Source: Leucocoprinus leucothites
Lineage: Eukaryota > Basidiomycota > Agaricomycetes > Agaricales > Agaricaceae
Length of the DNA: 64,000 nt
Assembly: GCA_013368445.1 (NCBI GenBank)
Contig: JAACJO010000016.1
Location: forward strand, 186,001 to 250,000
Reading direction: 5' to 3'
Below, piece after piece: positions 12,357 to 23,846 of the stretch (positions within the stretch are counted from its first letter, which is position 1; each line of letters begins with the position of its first letter). Under the pieces are notes generated by a model. It was not told the origin of the DNA. It was given only the letters and a program-made list of their open reading frames with translations, and searched no databases. Position numbers and translations under genes: made by a program.

Positions 12357-12824
12357 TTAGTTTGTAGTTGCTTCGATATGCTTGCCTCCCCAGTGTGCGT
12401 AGCTCGTAGCTTAGGGGAAGTTCGGAATTGAATTTGAAGGGGTCGCTTGTCTATGTCCGCATATTGGTCCGTAACATTGTTTGGCATGACGTTAGCCAGG
12501 AGTATGACCTAACACTCAGAGGATAAAAAGACGAGGGAGCAGGACTTGAGTGAACATGTAAGAGTCATAGGTCATGCACCTGACTGTTGTTTACTTGATA
12601 TCTTGAGACCCAATCACCGCGATTGATCTCGAACTTCCGTTGGAGTGATAATGCCAAGTGTCAGTTGCTGGGGATTAACACGAGTACGGATGCACCTTAG
12701 GATAGGGAACGGACAGAATCCCTACCGGAAATTTCTTGAACCGCCAATTAGAGACCAGGTAAAAATAGGGTAGCGATCGGGTAGCGATCAGCACAGGGAA
12801 ATTGGAATCGTGTTACTGAGTGGA

Positions 12825-13405
12825 TTGAGCCTGAGCCCGGAGTGCTGAGGTCTGCGAAATCTATGCGAGAGAGCCGAGAAGTTTCTTGTTCTAGCGAGTA
12901 ATGCTCAGGTATCGGAGAGATCTGCGTAGGATGCTAGAGCTACAGTGAGTGTGAAGTCAACAAGGAATAATTAACAGCCGATGATACCGGCAAAAACAGC
13001 CATACATAACCACGTGATTGACATAAATGGGCATGTTCATTTTATCTCCTATGTTCAAATTGAGGTTGAGTTGATCGGGCATAACGCGTGTATTCAAGAC
13101 ATAGGAGCAGTGTTGAACAGTATAAGCAAGCAGACACAGAGTACTGTGAAGATGACGCGTGAATCACGAATCTCAGTCTATTCTCTCGATCAACCAGAGC
13201 ATCGTCGGGGGATATATGGGTGGCATCGCTGCAGTCGACATCAATTGTCGTACTGCGACCTATTCGCGACATCATCAGCGCTGAAGTTAAGCCAGGACAA
13301 GTGGACGTACTCGAGTGTATTGTGGATGTTCAGTCGGCACTACCCATCCCCAATACTGTTCTCCGATTCGATCCTGTGTATAACGGGTTAACAGAGATGA
13401 GGACC
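12825..13405 (-). pseudogene. Duplicated unit: coiled-coil gene 5' end plus inhibitor terminal exon
   Basis: The whole segment aligns with 17225-17830. Its first 135 bp resemble the N-terminal coding region and promoter of the intact coiled-coil gene (9640-9900). The part from 13255 to 13385 matches the terminal exon of the I66-type inhibitor gene, including the residues YWGW and PTEHPQYTRVRP. One base is missing relative to the intact exon just before that motif, so the frame is shifted. No first exon is present. It is a non-functional copy. Confidence 0.75.
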
Positions 13406-14075
13406 TCCTCCAACCTCTCCACCTCCTCCTCGATCTATCATTCTCATCTTCGAGGGTATAAATGTCGCCGCTGAGTTTATCAATTGTAATCCTCGTAACG
13501 TCAATCTGGGCATCCTCAGTCTCCGGTTGCGGATCGAAATGGTTCAATACGTATTTAAATTCCGTATGAAGTTCGTGCTGTCAGTTTCCATACTCATCTA
13601 AGAGGAGCTCAAGATCCCTGAATTCAGCTTCTCGTTCCGAGAGGACCTAGAGAATAACCAAGTCGTGTGTCAGCAAACAAGATATGCAGCTACTCACATC
13701 CTTCAATTAAGAAACGGGTGGCAAAGGAATAGCAGTGACTACGGATAATGACCAGTCGAACGAGATGAGGCAGAAGGAATGCGAAGGTATCAGCACAAGA
13801 GAGCCGAGAGACATCCGGATGTATTCTTCAGCCATACGAAATTTGGCACGCGATTCGGCTAATGTGAAATCATATCTATTTTTATCCCTCTATCTTTGTA
13901 AGGTAATATCATCTTATGCACAACTTGTTAAGAGAGTGTAACCACAAATAGTCATGTTCAATGTTTCCGAGACTGGTGCCAGGAGGCAGTCCAAAAATCA
14001 TACAGAACACGCTAACACGATAATCATTGGTCCATTTCACGTATATATGTACATATCTTTGAACACATAAACTCG
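13405..14075 (-). pseudogene. Internally deleted copy of the coiled-coil gene and its promoter
   Basis: From 13405 to 13700 the sequence follows exon 3 and the intron before it in the intact gene (about 8000-8300). At 13710-13830 it switches to exon 1 (about 9540-9680). From 13830 to 14075 it matches the upstream region (9880-10490) with further losses. About 1.2 kb, including the centrosomin motif, is missing. Too little remains to encode the protein. Confidence 0.8.
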
Positions 14076-14199
14076 GGCAAGTCAAAACCACAAAGCGCTA
14101 CGATTCAATTGACCTCCGGGCTGGCACTTTCATCCTAGCCAACCGAATCATCAAATCACATAAAAAACAAAAAAAATATTCGACTTACCAACCTCCCAA

Positions 14200-14463
14200 T
14201 CAAGATATAGTAGTAGTTAAGGTGAAGCTTCCATCGAGACTCCCTTTAGTGGTCTCAATCTCCTTAGAAGACTTGTACTCTATCTTGAAATATACGTTGC
14301 TGGGATGGCTCGGCTGATGAACAGTATAAGTCCCGGTGCCAACGAAAGTTGCGGTATTCCCGGCGTCAATGGAGTCCGTATTACCGTCCGGGCGTAAGAC
14401 GGACACAGAGCTGGATTCATTGTTCTTGATTGAAAAATCAACGGACACGGCGCGAATCGGCAT
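14200..14463 (-). CDS. Possible small beta-rich protein
   Basis: An 87-residue frame starting MPIRAVSVDFSIKNN and ending in a Thr-rich strand. Its composition alternates hydrophobic and polar residues (SSSVSVLRPDG, TATFVGTGTYTV, NVYFKIEYKSS), which suggests a small beta-sandwich. There are no cysteines, signal peptide or known motif. Longer versions could begin further upstream at 14541, but that segment contains a possible donor site. I do not recognise the family. Coding status is uncertain and rests on the protein-like composition alone. Confidence 0.35.
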   Translation of the reverse strand: MPIRAVSVDFSIKNNESSSVSVLRPDGNTDSIDAGNTATFVGTGTYTVHQPSHPSNVYFKIEYKSSKEIETTKGSLDGSFTLTTTIS

Positions 14464-14541
14464 ATCTGGAAGCTGGGTAGTCCACAAACAGCCAGGTAAG
14501 TGATCAATGACAAGATTGAGGGAATGGAATGGGGCATACAT

Positions 14542-17224
14542 GTTTGAGAGAGCTTTATTGTGTATTCGAAGAGAGCTTTTTGATATTTGAGGTTCTGAGG
14601 TTCAAAGCAGCAAGGTGGCCCGCTTTTATGTGGTCAGCGATACCGCATTGGATAAGCAAGCTACCTGGTTAGGCAGTATTTTCTAGAACAAATGTGTACA
14701 CTCGGCGCAACCGTGGCCTTGGGAATGTAGACCCCACCCGAAAGTATATCGGGCAAAAACTCGAGAAACCAGGGTGCAGACAGTTCTTTCATCCCCTCAT
14801 CTGCAACAGAAGGACCGCACACCACCACTGAATGGAGTTCCAAAAACGCCGAATACATATTTAACGCCTGCTAAGGATGTGTGAGAGGCCTTGAAGGTTC
14901 CAAATTGAGCTATGTTTTGCATCTAACAGAGCATATGCGAACTAAATCAAGGGTGAGTATGACAAGATGCGAAGCTACTTCATCATGGTTCACTCACAAT
15001 GGAGAAATCGGTTTCCACGTACTGAAATTAGACACACACTAGCCAAGTTGGAATCTCCTGTGAATCGAGGATAGAAAGAATAGATAAACACAGGCATCGC
15101 GGCCGAAGGGTCAAAATAAAATTAGGAGATAGTGCGACGTGCCACAAAGCATAGTAGCTGAAGATACTTTAGACGAGAATTTCATTTTGTAAGTTCCAGC
15201 CTGCCAAAGGTCTAACGAAAGTTCCCTGCGATATGGTTTATTTTGCAACAATCGAGAATGAAAGACCAAGAGAAAATCTGCAGTTTTGGAGGGCTATCAC
15301 ATCAGGCCTGATGTCAATGCGAACTGAATGAGCTAGTGACCACAGAAAAGAGGATCTTCCATTATCTAGAAGTCCGACAATAGGAGCTAGCTTGGTGATG
15401 ACTACGATAGCAAAGGGAAGTAGTGGATCTGACCCGTCGCGAAGGTTGGTCGAGAAATGGGGTGGAATTTTTTTTGCAAGTGGGGGTTCCTCCGAGGTCC
15501 AAAGAGTAGGCCCTAAGATTGATACTGGTATGTTATTTTTCGACCTCGGGAGAAAACTGGTCATGTGTATTTAGTGCTCATAACCTATGTGATCGATGCA
15601 TGACACTGGTGTTGTAAAGGCGCTTATCTATGTGAGAAATCAGCGCCCAACGCAAGCGCTCAAGTCTGGATTACTCATGTCCTGTGTTATCCTTGTCTCC
15701 CGGTTCCAACTTTACCTGGAAGGGCCCAGGCGCTTTGGCTAAATCCACCACCCGCGGAGTTTGACTCCACACTGGCGCCTAGCTTTGGTCATAGAGACTG
15801 AGCTCAGGTGATTCAACAGAAGCCAAATGTACATGCATATCAATAATCCCATGGCTTGCGCTGTTTAAATCTCCACGGGTAAATATGAGAGGCTGCTCTA
15901 GCTTATAGGATAACTTGGCAGAGGGTCGAACCATACTCCCTCGTCACTCTTTTGATCATGCAGGTGCTACACTGGCATACTTCTGTTCCCTAAACAATCA
16001 TGCGATATTTGCACCCATATTGGTGGCCGAGTGTCTCTCTCGACCAAGCGATTGTGTCAAGGTCCGAGTAACACAAATAACCGGTGATCAGCCCCTGGAT
16101 GTGAAAGGAATCCAGAACGACCTTGAGCTTTTTTCGTATCGGTACATGACATACGCCGCCTATACGGTCACTAGCCCTCATAGTTGGATAATGATTTCCC
16201 ATAGGGACAGATGAACTTCGTTATAGAATGGGGCTTACCTGAAGAATCGTGTTCAAACCCAACAATCTGGTTATGATGTGTTGCACTTCTGTGAGAATAA
16301 AAAACGAGAAGTGCACCATGGAGCATTTGGTTGTATGGGACGGTACTTCTAGAACGCAAAAGATACAGTGGCCGTGGAGTCAGGTCAGTCAAAAAATGGG
16401 GTCAAGATCTGCGGCAGAAACGGTCCATTGAGAATCGGACACTTCAGGGGAGAATCTCAGTGCCTCAGGGTACGTCACTTGAGTGAACGATTGAACTGAG
16501 CGCCGTACGGAACGACTCTCCCACCTCCGGTAGACCACCACACGTTTGCTTTGGCATGGCCTTCCTGGCGACCCGCACCCACCCACCGAGTCTATTTCAT
16601 AGCCATATATGGGTCCTGGAACCGTTTGCCTGTGTACAGAACCCACCGAGCACAAAGTGTTAAGAGCTACCAAAGGTGGGACAGTCTGGGAGATCTCGGT
16701 TACTCGACGCCTTCAAAGCATTTGCACCGTGGATTCATCCTCAAAGTTGGAGCAATAATACAAACCATCTCATCAGACTTAGCTCCTGTTTAGTTTTTGT
16801 TTAAGGTCGCGACGAAACACACGAGGACAAAATCACATAAGCATTGACCAAGCATCTGGTATTTGCTTGCCATGATGTCACCGCCTCTTTCTTTTCCACC
16901 AGCGAGTGAGCTGTAAAGAAATGCAGTTCGACAGCCCACCCAGTCATAGATAAACAAGGCAGGAGCTGGAATATCATATACCCGGGAGATTGTGCTAGTG
17001 AAGTCGAGAGTTCAAATGCACGTGAATTGTTTGTGAGGCTCAGAGCAATGACCCAATCGACCACCATCGATGCAACTTCTATACCAATGAGTCGAGTTTC
17101 ATTCAAGACATGACACCAAGCATTCGCCACAGGGGTTGATACGACTATAGTCGTGCTATAGAACGAGGCTTTAATCTGACATGACGACATGTAAAAATGG
17201 GGTAGGAAGGAACACTCAGCATCA
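14542..17224. other. Long stretch without a supportable gene
   Basis: Several open frames of 60-129 codons occur on the minus strand, for example 15238-15564 and 16801-17190. Some are hydrophobic, but none connects through plausible splice sites into a known protein. The area could hold a decayed membrane-protein gene. No repeat copy was recognised. Confidence 0.4.
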
Positions 17225-17830
17225 TGTCATTAAGCGGATTGAGCCAGAGCCTGAAGTGCGAAGATCTGCGGAGCCCTAGGCGAGGGAGCTGGGAAGTTTC
17301 TGGTTCTAGAAGACAAAGTATATGCATTAGAGACATCGATGCGGGTGCTAGAGCTACAGTGAGTACGAGGCCGACAAGGACCTACGGGCTGGAATATTCG
17401 ACGAACCAATGGCGACACAAGCAGCCATACCTAACCACGTGATCGTCCTAAATGATCATGTTCATTTTATCTCCCATGTTCAAATTGAGGTTAATCGGGC
17501 ATAACGCGTGTATTTGAGGCATAGGTGTAGTGTTGAACAGCATAAGCAAGCAGACGTAGAGTATCGCGAAGAAGACGCGTGAATCGTGACTCCTATCCTA
17601 TCCTCTCGATCAACCAGAGCATCGTAGGTGGATACATGGGTGGCATCGCTGCAGTCGAGGTCAATTGTCGTACTGCGACCTACCCACATCATCATGAGCG
17701 CCGAAGTTACAAGACAAGACGGGAGGACGTACACGAGTATATTGTGGATGTTCAGTCGGCATTACCCATCCCCAATACCCGTTCTCCGATTCGATCCTGT
17801 GTACGTCGGGTTAAAAGAGACGAATATTAT
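17225..17830 (-). repeat. Segmental-duplication unit overlapping the inhibitor gene's last exon
   Basis: Direct-orientation partner of 12825-13405, with long near-identical stretches such as the one around 17470-17660. It contains a degenerate trace of the coiled-coil gene's N-terminus and promoter (17225-17450), then the 3' flank and last exon of the I66-type gene at 17661-17796. The same promoter segment lies upstream of the intact coiled-coil gene. Confidence 0.75.
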
Positions 17831-18394
17831 AGAAAAGTGAACGACGTACGTATAAACATCGTCACCATGCTGCGGCTGTCTCCTCACCGCCCACCTCTGA
17901 TCCACAGGCAACTGATCATACGCATCCACCTCCTGCATTCCCCACATATCCTGCACACCCATCGGGCCTCTTCCCCTCCCTCCACCCACATCAACAATGT
18001 CACCCACATCCCCAGAAACATTCAACACCGCAGCAACTCTTCCTTCAACCGCCACCACCCGCCCACGATCTCGTCCAACACTAAGATGATAACTATCCCC
18101 GTCCGGTCCGCCGACATGCCTTAACATGAACGTCGTGTTTGGGTTCAAAGGCACACCCAATGGTTGGCCATAGACGCCTTTGGGGTCTGGAGAGGCGTCT
18201 TCAACGATGTTGCGGCCCACGAGTTGGAGAGAGGGGACAGTGCGGATGGTGTACATCCCTGTTGGAAGGATTTCAACTTCAATCTCATGCTCGTGTTCGA
18301 TTTCATGGTGTTCGGTAACGACGGTTTCGACTTCTGTTTCCTTGACCCTGGTGATGTCGCGGACTATATGTTCTTCGATTATCTTCTCTGGCAT
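17661..18394 (-). CDS. I66-family beta-trefoil protease inhibitor-like protein
   Basis: A 226-residue protein from exons 18394-17850 and 17796-17661, joined across a 53-bp intron at a split Thr codon. Residues 1-44 are a very charged extension (EEHIVRDITRVKETEVE). A domain then resembles mushroom serine-protease inhibitors of MEROPS family I66: GMYTIRTVPSLQLVGRN near 45-61, DPKGVYGQPLG near 70, FMLRHVGGPDGDSYHL near 88-103, and PQHGDDVYTIE then GYWGWVMPTEH near 175-200. No signal peptide is present, which fits cytosolic defence inhibitors of this type. The C-terminus stops soon after RVRPPVL and appears shorter than family members that continue another 20-30 residues. Part of the last exon is duplicated at 13255-13385. 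Inhibitory activity is not shown by the sequence. Confidence 0.7.
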
Positions 18395-18766
18395 GACTTG
18401 TGCGTTAAGATGGAGGGTAGCAGCAGAAAATGTACAGGAGGTTGTGGCGTGATGTGTGGTTGAAGGGTTGAATTGAACCGAAGCGAAGATGGACAAGCGC
18501 CCGAACCACAACTATTTTTGATCCAGGCGCCTACTGTCCCTAAATACGCGTCATCTGATTAGCGCGCTTCACATTGCGTGTTGGCCCAATCTTTCGAGAA
18601 TCGAGATTTTACATCTTAAAATCACCGTAAGTGACAGCCTTGATCCCGTTCGCAAGAATTCTGAGAGCGAAGCACCATATTTAACTCCTATGACAGTCAA
18701 CTTCAATAAGTCCTGCCTACAAATACAAATGCCATGCTGTTACAAATCTGCTTCGTCAATAACGGA

Positions 18767-19755
18767 TTAATGATTCCTTAATATGTCCTCTGGCCCACTA
18801 CTCCATGTCTGTCGCTGTCTATCCTTCCTGAGTTTATGACAATAAATGAAGGTCATAATGATCTCATCTAAAATCCCTTCACAGCTATCGTCTATCTCGA
18901 GATAGGCTTTCGAAGGCTTTGCGAGAGCACCAAGACCAGGTCGATATTGTCGAAATCGTACCAACTCGGTTTTGTTGCGGTCATTGGAAACCATCTTCCA
19001 GGGAGATAAATATTCCACTCGGCGAAAGAAATGGAGAGGCGAGATTGGGGATGGTATCACTCACCACAAGACTCATAGTACGCATTTCCCAACGATATTC
19101 TTTGCCGTCTTTGGCTTTGAAGACTCTTCCCCTTAAAAACATACATCAATGAGCGAATCATAGAAAGCTTTACCAGTCAGTGAAAAATAGAACATATGAC
19201 TACTCACCTCCCATACCACGACCACCCTTCCTTCCTAAAATATTCCTTCACGGACACATCCCGACTATCGAATCTGAACCTCGACGATAAAAACGTCTTG
19301 AAATCAATCTGAGCATAAAACGCGAAATGCCCTTCATACACCGGCGACCTCGGTTCTTCCCCTAGTCCACCTTCCTCCTCCTCGTCATCAGAATCAGCAA
19401 ATGCTTGATCTTCAATCGAGCTCCTCCTCCGATCCTCACCCACATCCACTAGCTCAGAATCACGACGACTACCAGGCGATGCCCCTTTGCTAACGGCAGC
19501 ATCCGAAGACCCCGCTCGACCACGCCATTTGGCTCGGTTTCCTCTAGATGCTGAAGACGAAGACACCGACGTGGGCGAACGAGGTAGCGGATCTAGGTTA
19601 CCCTGCCATATACCATGCACGGTCCCCACAGCTTTCCTAATAGTCGCAGTTCTGGGCCCCACGTTGTTCGGTTTATCCACTTTGTATAGTACTTGACCGG
19701 ATTCTGTCGCGTAAGTGCTATTTCTGGGATGGCGGCCTGAGAGTATGAGACGCAT
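18767..19755 (-). CDS. DUF6593 protein 1
   Basis: A 280-residue protein from exons 19755-19208, 19131-19065 and 18994-18767. It begins MRLILSGRHPRNSTYATESGQVLYKV, the usual opening of the agaricomycete DUF6593 domain, followed by TATIRKAVGTV. Residues about 65-130 are a Ser- and acidic-rich insertion (DSDDEEEEGG). The domain resumes with HFAFYAQIDFKTF, then GRVFKAKDGKEYRWEM, and ends with LDEIIMTFIYCHKLRK. Function is unknown; the fold is thought to be related to lipid-binding or scramblase-like barrels, which is an inference. It is tandem with a paralogue at 20153-21008 in the same orientation. The last acceptor ends in AAG rather than CAG or TAG. Confidence 0.8.
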
Positions 19756-20152
19756 TTTGTTGTTGATGAGGGGAGACCTTTGAGAGTAAGTATATACCAC
19801 GTGTGATTGGGTCGTGATATGTTGCGGATTTGCAACATGCGGTTATATATGATACGGGCGTCTTCCTTGCTTCCGCAGTTGCTGTGCAAGGTGATGGACA
19901 AGGGCCACAGCCTGGTCATTATATTTGATGACTATCATCGTATTGAATCGGGTGGAGTCGAAGCCATATAATAAATGGTTTGAAAGACAAAGCTTGGTAT
20001 AAGATGGTATACACGTGAATGGCCACTGAAGTACAGAATTAGTATTCCACAAGATGAATAGACAGATCGCAGCACAGAGAACGAACAAAGAAAACACCCT
20101 CACAACTTCAAACTTTCCAAACTGTCATCCCCTCCAAACGTCTTCCCTCGTC

Positions 20153-21008
20153 CTAATCTTCCTCCCTCACATAAATATAAACGAATGTCATGATGAGTTC
20201 ATCCAGAATTGGCTCGCAGCAGGGGTCTACCTCGAAGGAACCCTGCCGACCTTTGAGAATAGGTCCAAGATGCGGCCGCGATTCTTCATATTTACCCACT
20301 TGTGCGTTGCTGTCGTTTTTGAACAACTAGGGAATGAACGGAACATCAGCGATGTACATCATGAAAGAAATATATAGTTTGCCTTGTATGAACCCCCTAC
20401 ACGCCGTTCCCAGCGATATTCCTGGCCATCAGAAGCCTTGAAGACCCTTACTCTGGATGTGATAACATGTAAGAAAGTCCCATCGACAATCAGTTTAGAT
20501 CGTGAGTGAGAGTGATCACCTTCCCAGCCAACTCCATCCTAGTTTACGGAAGTATGTGTTCACGGGGACATCTAGGCTGTTGTACCGAAATCGAGAATCG
20601 GAAAAGGCACGGAACTCAATTTGTGCAAAGAACGCGAAGTGTCCTTCGAGTGTAGGTACGTCCATCGAGTTCCTTGGTTCTAACTCAAAAGACGTTCGAT
20701 GAATTTCTGGAGAATTGCAAGCGAAGGATTCGCCAAAAAAACTGCTCACCGTCATCTACCCCATCAATAAGAACCTCCTCACTACCCTTGACCCCGTGTT
20801 CTTCATCAGAGGTTTTCCGAGTCAACTCGGGAAGCTCATAAGTTTCAGAGTCACCCTGCCAGATACCCTGAATGGTGCCCACTGCTTTTCGAATGGTCGT
20901 CGTCCCAGGTCCAAGCCTGAGAGGTGTAGTGACTTTATACATGATCTGTCCCGATTCCGTCGAGTAGGTACTGTTTGCTGGATTTCGACCAGAGAGCAGG
21001 AGGTGCAT
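20153..21008 (-). CDS. DUF6593 protein 2
   Basis: A 223-residue paralogue of the gene just downstream, from exons 21008-20750, 20706-20520, 20452-20401 and 20326-20153. The opening MHLLLSGRNPANSTYSTESG and the segment TTTIRKAVGTIQGIWQG match protein 1 closely. The acidic insertion is much shorter here and is crossed by an extra intron. Core segments HFAFFAQIEFRAF, RVRVFKASDGQEYRWE and LDELIMTFVYIYVRE are kept. No signal peptide or membrane helix. The pair probably arose by tandem duplication. Function unknown. Confidence 0.8.
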
Positions 21009-23846
21009 GGTGTCGAAATCTTTGCCAATGAGCTCCTACGTTGTTCCTGTGCCTTGTTTTATGTTCTTGTCGGACAGACCCGTAGGGTCCCGGTTCCACC
21101 GCAGTCACTGTGCAGTTATGGTTCGCGCGGACCTGACTACTATCATCATCTATGATCTTTATCACTTTGGATTCAGCCAAGAAGGCAGCAAAGAGAACTC
21201 ATGTCTGAATATAGCGATTTCTCGTGTCCTCCTCAAACCATAGACTTAATGGGTGTACGGAACGTCTTGGTAGCCCTGGTATGCAGGGATTCTTGGCGGA
21301 GATCAAATTGGCAGCTTAAGGTAGGGAAATAGAATCTGAAACATTTTACAAGGCAAATGGACTGAAATTGGACCTGGTTCACGGTTAAATCGAGCGTGAA
21401 GAGGTTGTGTGGACAGCTCCCAACCGTATGTCGCCGCTTCCCGGCCCGGGAGGTTCTGGAGGTGCAGCCAAACTAGCCCAAATAGATGAGGTCAAGAGTA
21501 GGGAAGTCGCAGTAGGACTTAAACAGCATCCCTCGTCCTGATCTAGTTGACTTCTTCTTTTTTGCCAGAGAAGACTTTCAATCACGGCGGGGAATCAAGG
21601 TGATCACCACTCCATTTAAGATCGCAGGATGTCGGTCAAGAGCTGAAATGTAATCCCTCAAATTCGGCATGCGAAACGTCCAGACTCATTGACTCGTTGA
21701 AATTTATACCGAGGGGATCTCTCGGTCTTTGAGGTCATTAGGTCTCGATACTTCGTATCCGACCACTTGTATCGGGCTGCTATGACAGTCACTCTCAACT
21801 AACCAGGGAACTATGTCAAAGGGCTTCGGAAATTCGAACACCGCCCATCTTCTCAACCAACTGCAGGTATTTTCCCATTATACTGGATTTTCTAACTACA
21901 TCCCACAAGGTCTTGATATTCTCCGACCATCATTATTGGTATTAGATCCCTGTACTCTGAGCCTTGACGATCGCCGTGGTATAACTGAGAAGGAGAAGAT
22001 ACGGTAAAACGAAACGACATTCAGGAGCCTATAGTAAGCCTTATTGATAGTAATTCTGCTTCGTAGTACCAGTACCATAATTAACACTCCGGCGGCATAA
22101 CAGTTGGTTCCTAATATCGTGGTCTTGTCCAGTTTCATGAGAACCTCCTTGTCTCCGTAAGGTTTGCCGGGGGTTCTGCGCCGAATATTTCCGGTCTCAT
22201 ATCCAACCAGACGTAACAGGAATCAGGATCCAGGCCGTGATTCGGAGTCTCAAGAGAGGGTGACCACTAATATTTCGATTCGTTCACATCGTAGAGATGG
22301 GGTTAGAGATACTTTCACCAAGCTGCTCGAATGTAGCTTGAAAGGTTGTGGGCTACACATCAGTTCATTGAAGTAGTCGAAAGCAGACTTGGCAGTAGTG
22401 GTAAGGAGAAACAGCACAGAGGTATTGATCGGAATCGGGTTCAGAGGAAGTTACCTCCTTTGGTGTCATCGCCGCATTCGAAAATCAAAGTAAGCAGCTT
22501 TGAATAGAAGGTTGAGAAGCTTAAGCCGCTGATCGGCTGTTGGGCCTTTAAGGTACAGGCGCGTAGCCAGGTGGAGGTTTGATTTTCGCCTATCAGCGAG
22601 GGTTGGATCGGCAACTAACAACCTGCGAAGAATGGAGGTTGACTAGGTCAGAACGATTGAATCTTTGGCATCTTAGCACTGAGATCCTTACGTCTCTAGT
22701 GCCAAATTTGGCTAAGCCTTAATAATACCTCGGTTGACCCATTTCAAGGGCAACGCCTTGAGCAGTCCCGCATAGGAGCGATCGCCATAGCCACTTTTAG
22801 CGATGTCAGAGCGGAGAAGCACCTGATGATATCGTTTCAGACTTTTCGCAGATGGCTGTGACCCGACGAAAAGGGCAGGGTGGGGACGAAGCTTCCATTG
22901 CAAGTTATGGTAGCATAGGGACCGAGGAGATCGAAATATTGCATATGCATTATTACCGTAAGAACCGAGTTTTCAATACTTTGTGCGAGGCTTAATGAAT
23001 GACGTTGTGTGTGCGACTGAAGAATTCCAGGGGCTACAAAACTGGCCGTTTCGGACGCGTGGCTCTCATAGATATTTTTAACCCCACGCATTCTCGCTGG
23101 TCTGAGATCCTCAATGGGAATGTGATCCGAGAGGTGGCAGTTGCGAACGATTCCCTTTTAGTACGGCTGATAGCGAGACGGCTGCAATGAAAGTTCTTCC
23201 GCCGCGCCAAATGACGATCGAGGAACGCACGTTTCAAGGAGAGTTATTATCAAGCACGATTCGCACCGTTACGTACCGGGGTTAACAAAGTGCAAGATGA
23301 CGACAGGCTGATGTTTGAATTACTTCCTTATCCGCCTCCCATGGAACGGGTGGGCTCATCCTAACTTGGAGCTAACATGTTAACACTAGCCTTTCCCCCA
23401 TGCTGCTGGTGGTTGTGCTGCATGGTATTTTTCGCATTTGGCGTAAGCCCAACAATCGCAGCCGAGTGTGCTTATTAATTCGATGAATTGCCAAGTGGGT
23501 GAGCCCCTGTGGGCCCTCCACTCGAAACCCGAGCCCAAATTCACATTAGCCCCTCATCCTCAGCTACCCCTGGTTATGCATGTCAGGGTATCGGTACCAC
23601 ACACACGAGCTCGACTGTTGGTAGCAACGCATTATCCATTTTTAGCTCGCGAGCATTCTGCCATCTCACGCGCAAGAAACACGCACTTCTATGATCCATG
23701 TACCGGCGCCAATCTGTCAGTACGAGTCGAGTATCTCGGCCTTTGATCCCGTCAAATCGGACGCGGGGTAATCGCCCAAGTGCCGTAATTTAAGGAAGCT
23801 ACTTATACCGTTCCGCTGGCAGGCTGAATACGTCAACGCGCAAGAC
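21009..23846. other. 2.8-kb gene-free stretch
   Basis: Only short open frames on both strands, without recognisable motifs or coherent splice structure. The final 300 bp (about 23535-23680) resemble the upstream region of the second GMC gene (35320-35450) and belong to the promoter of the GMC gene that follows. Confidence 0.45.

Noticed and set aside
14661..14858. Frame with a GVYIPKATVAP stretch resembling a cytochrome P450 segment
   Set aside because: Only one short resemblance; no heme-binding Cys motif or ExxR helix nearby.
15238..17190. Hydrophobic minus-strand frames suggestive of a membrane protein
   Set aside because: I could not link them by consistent splice sites or match them to a family; at most a decayed gene.
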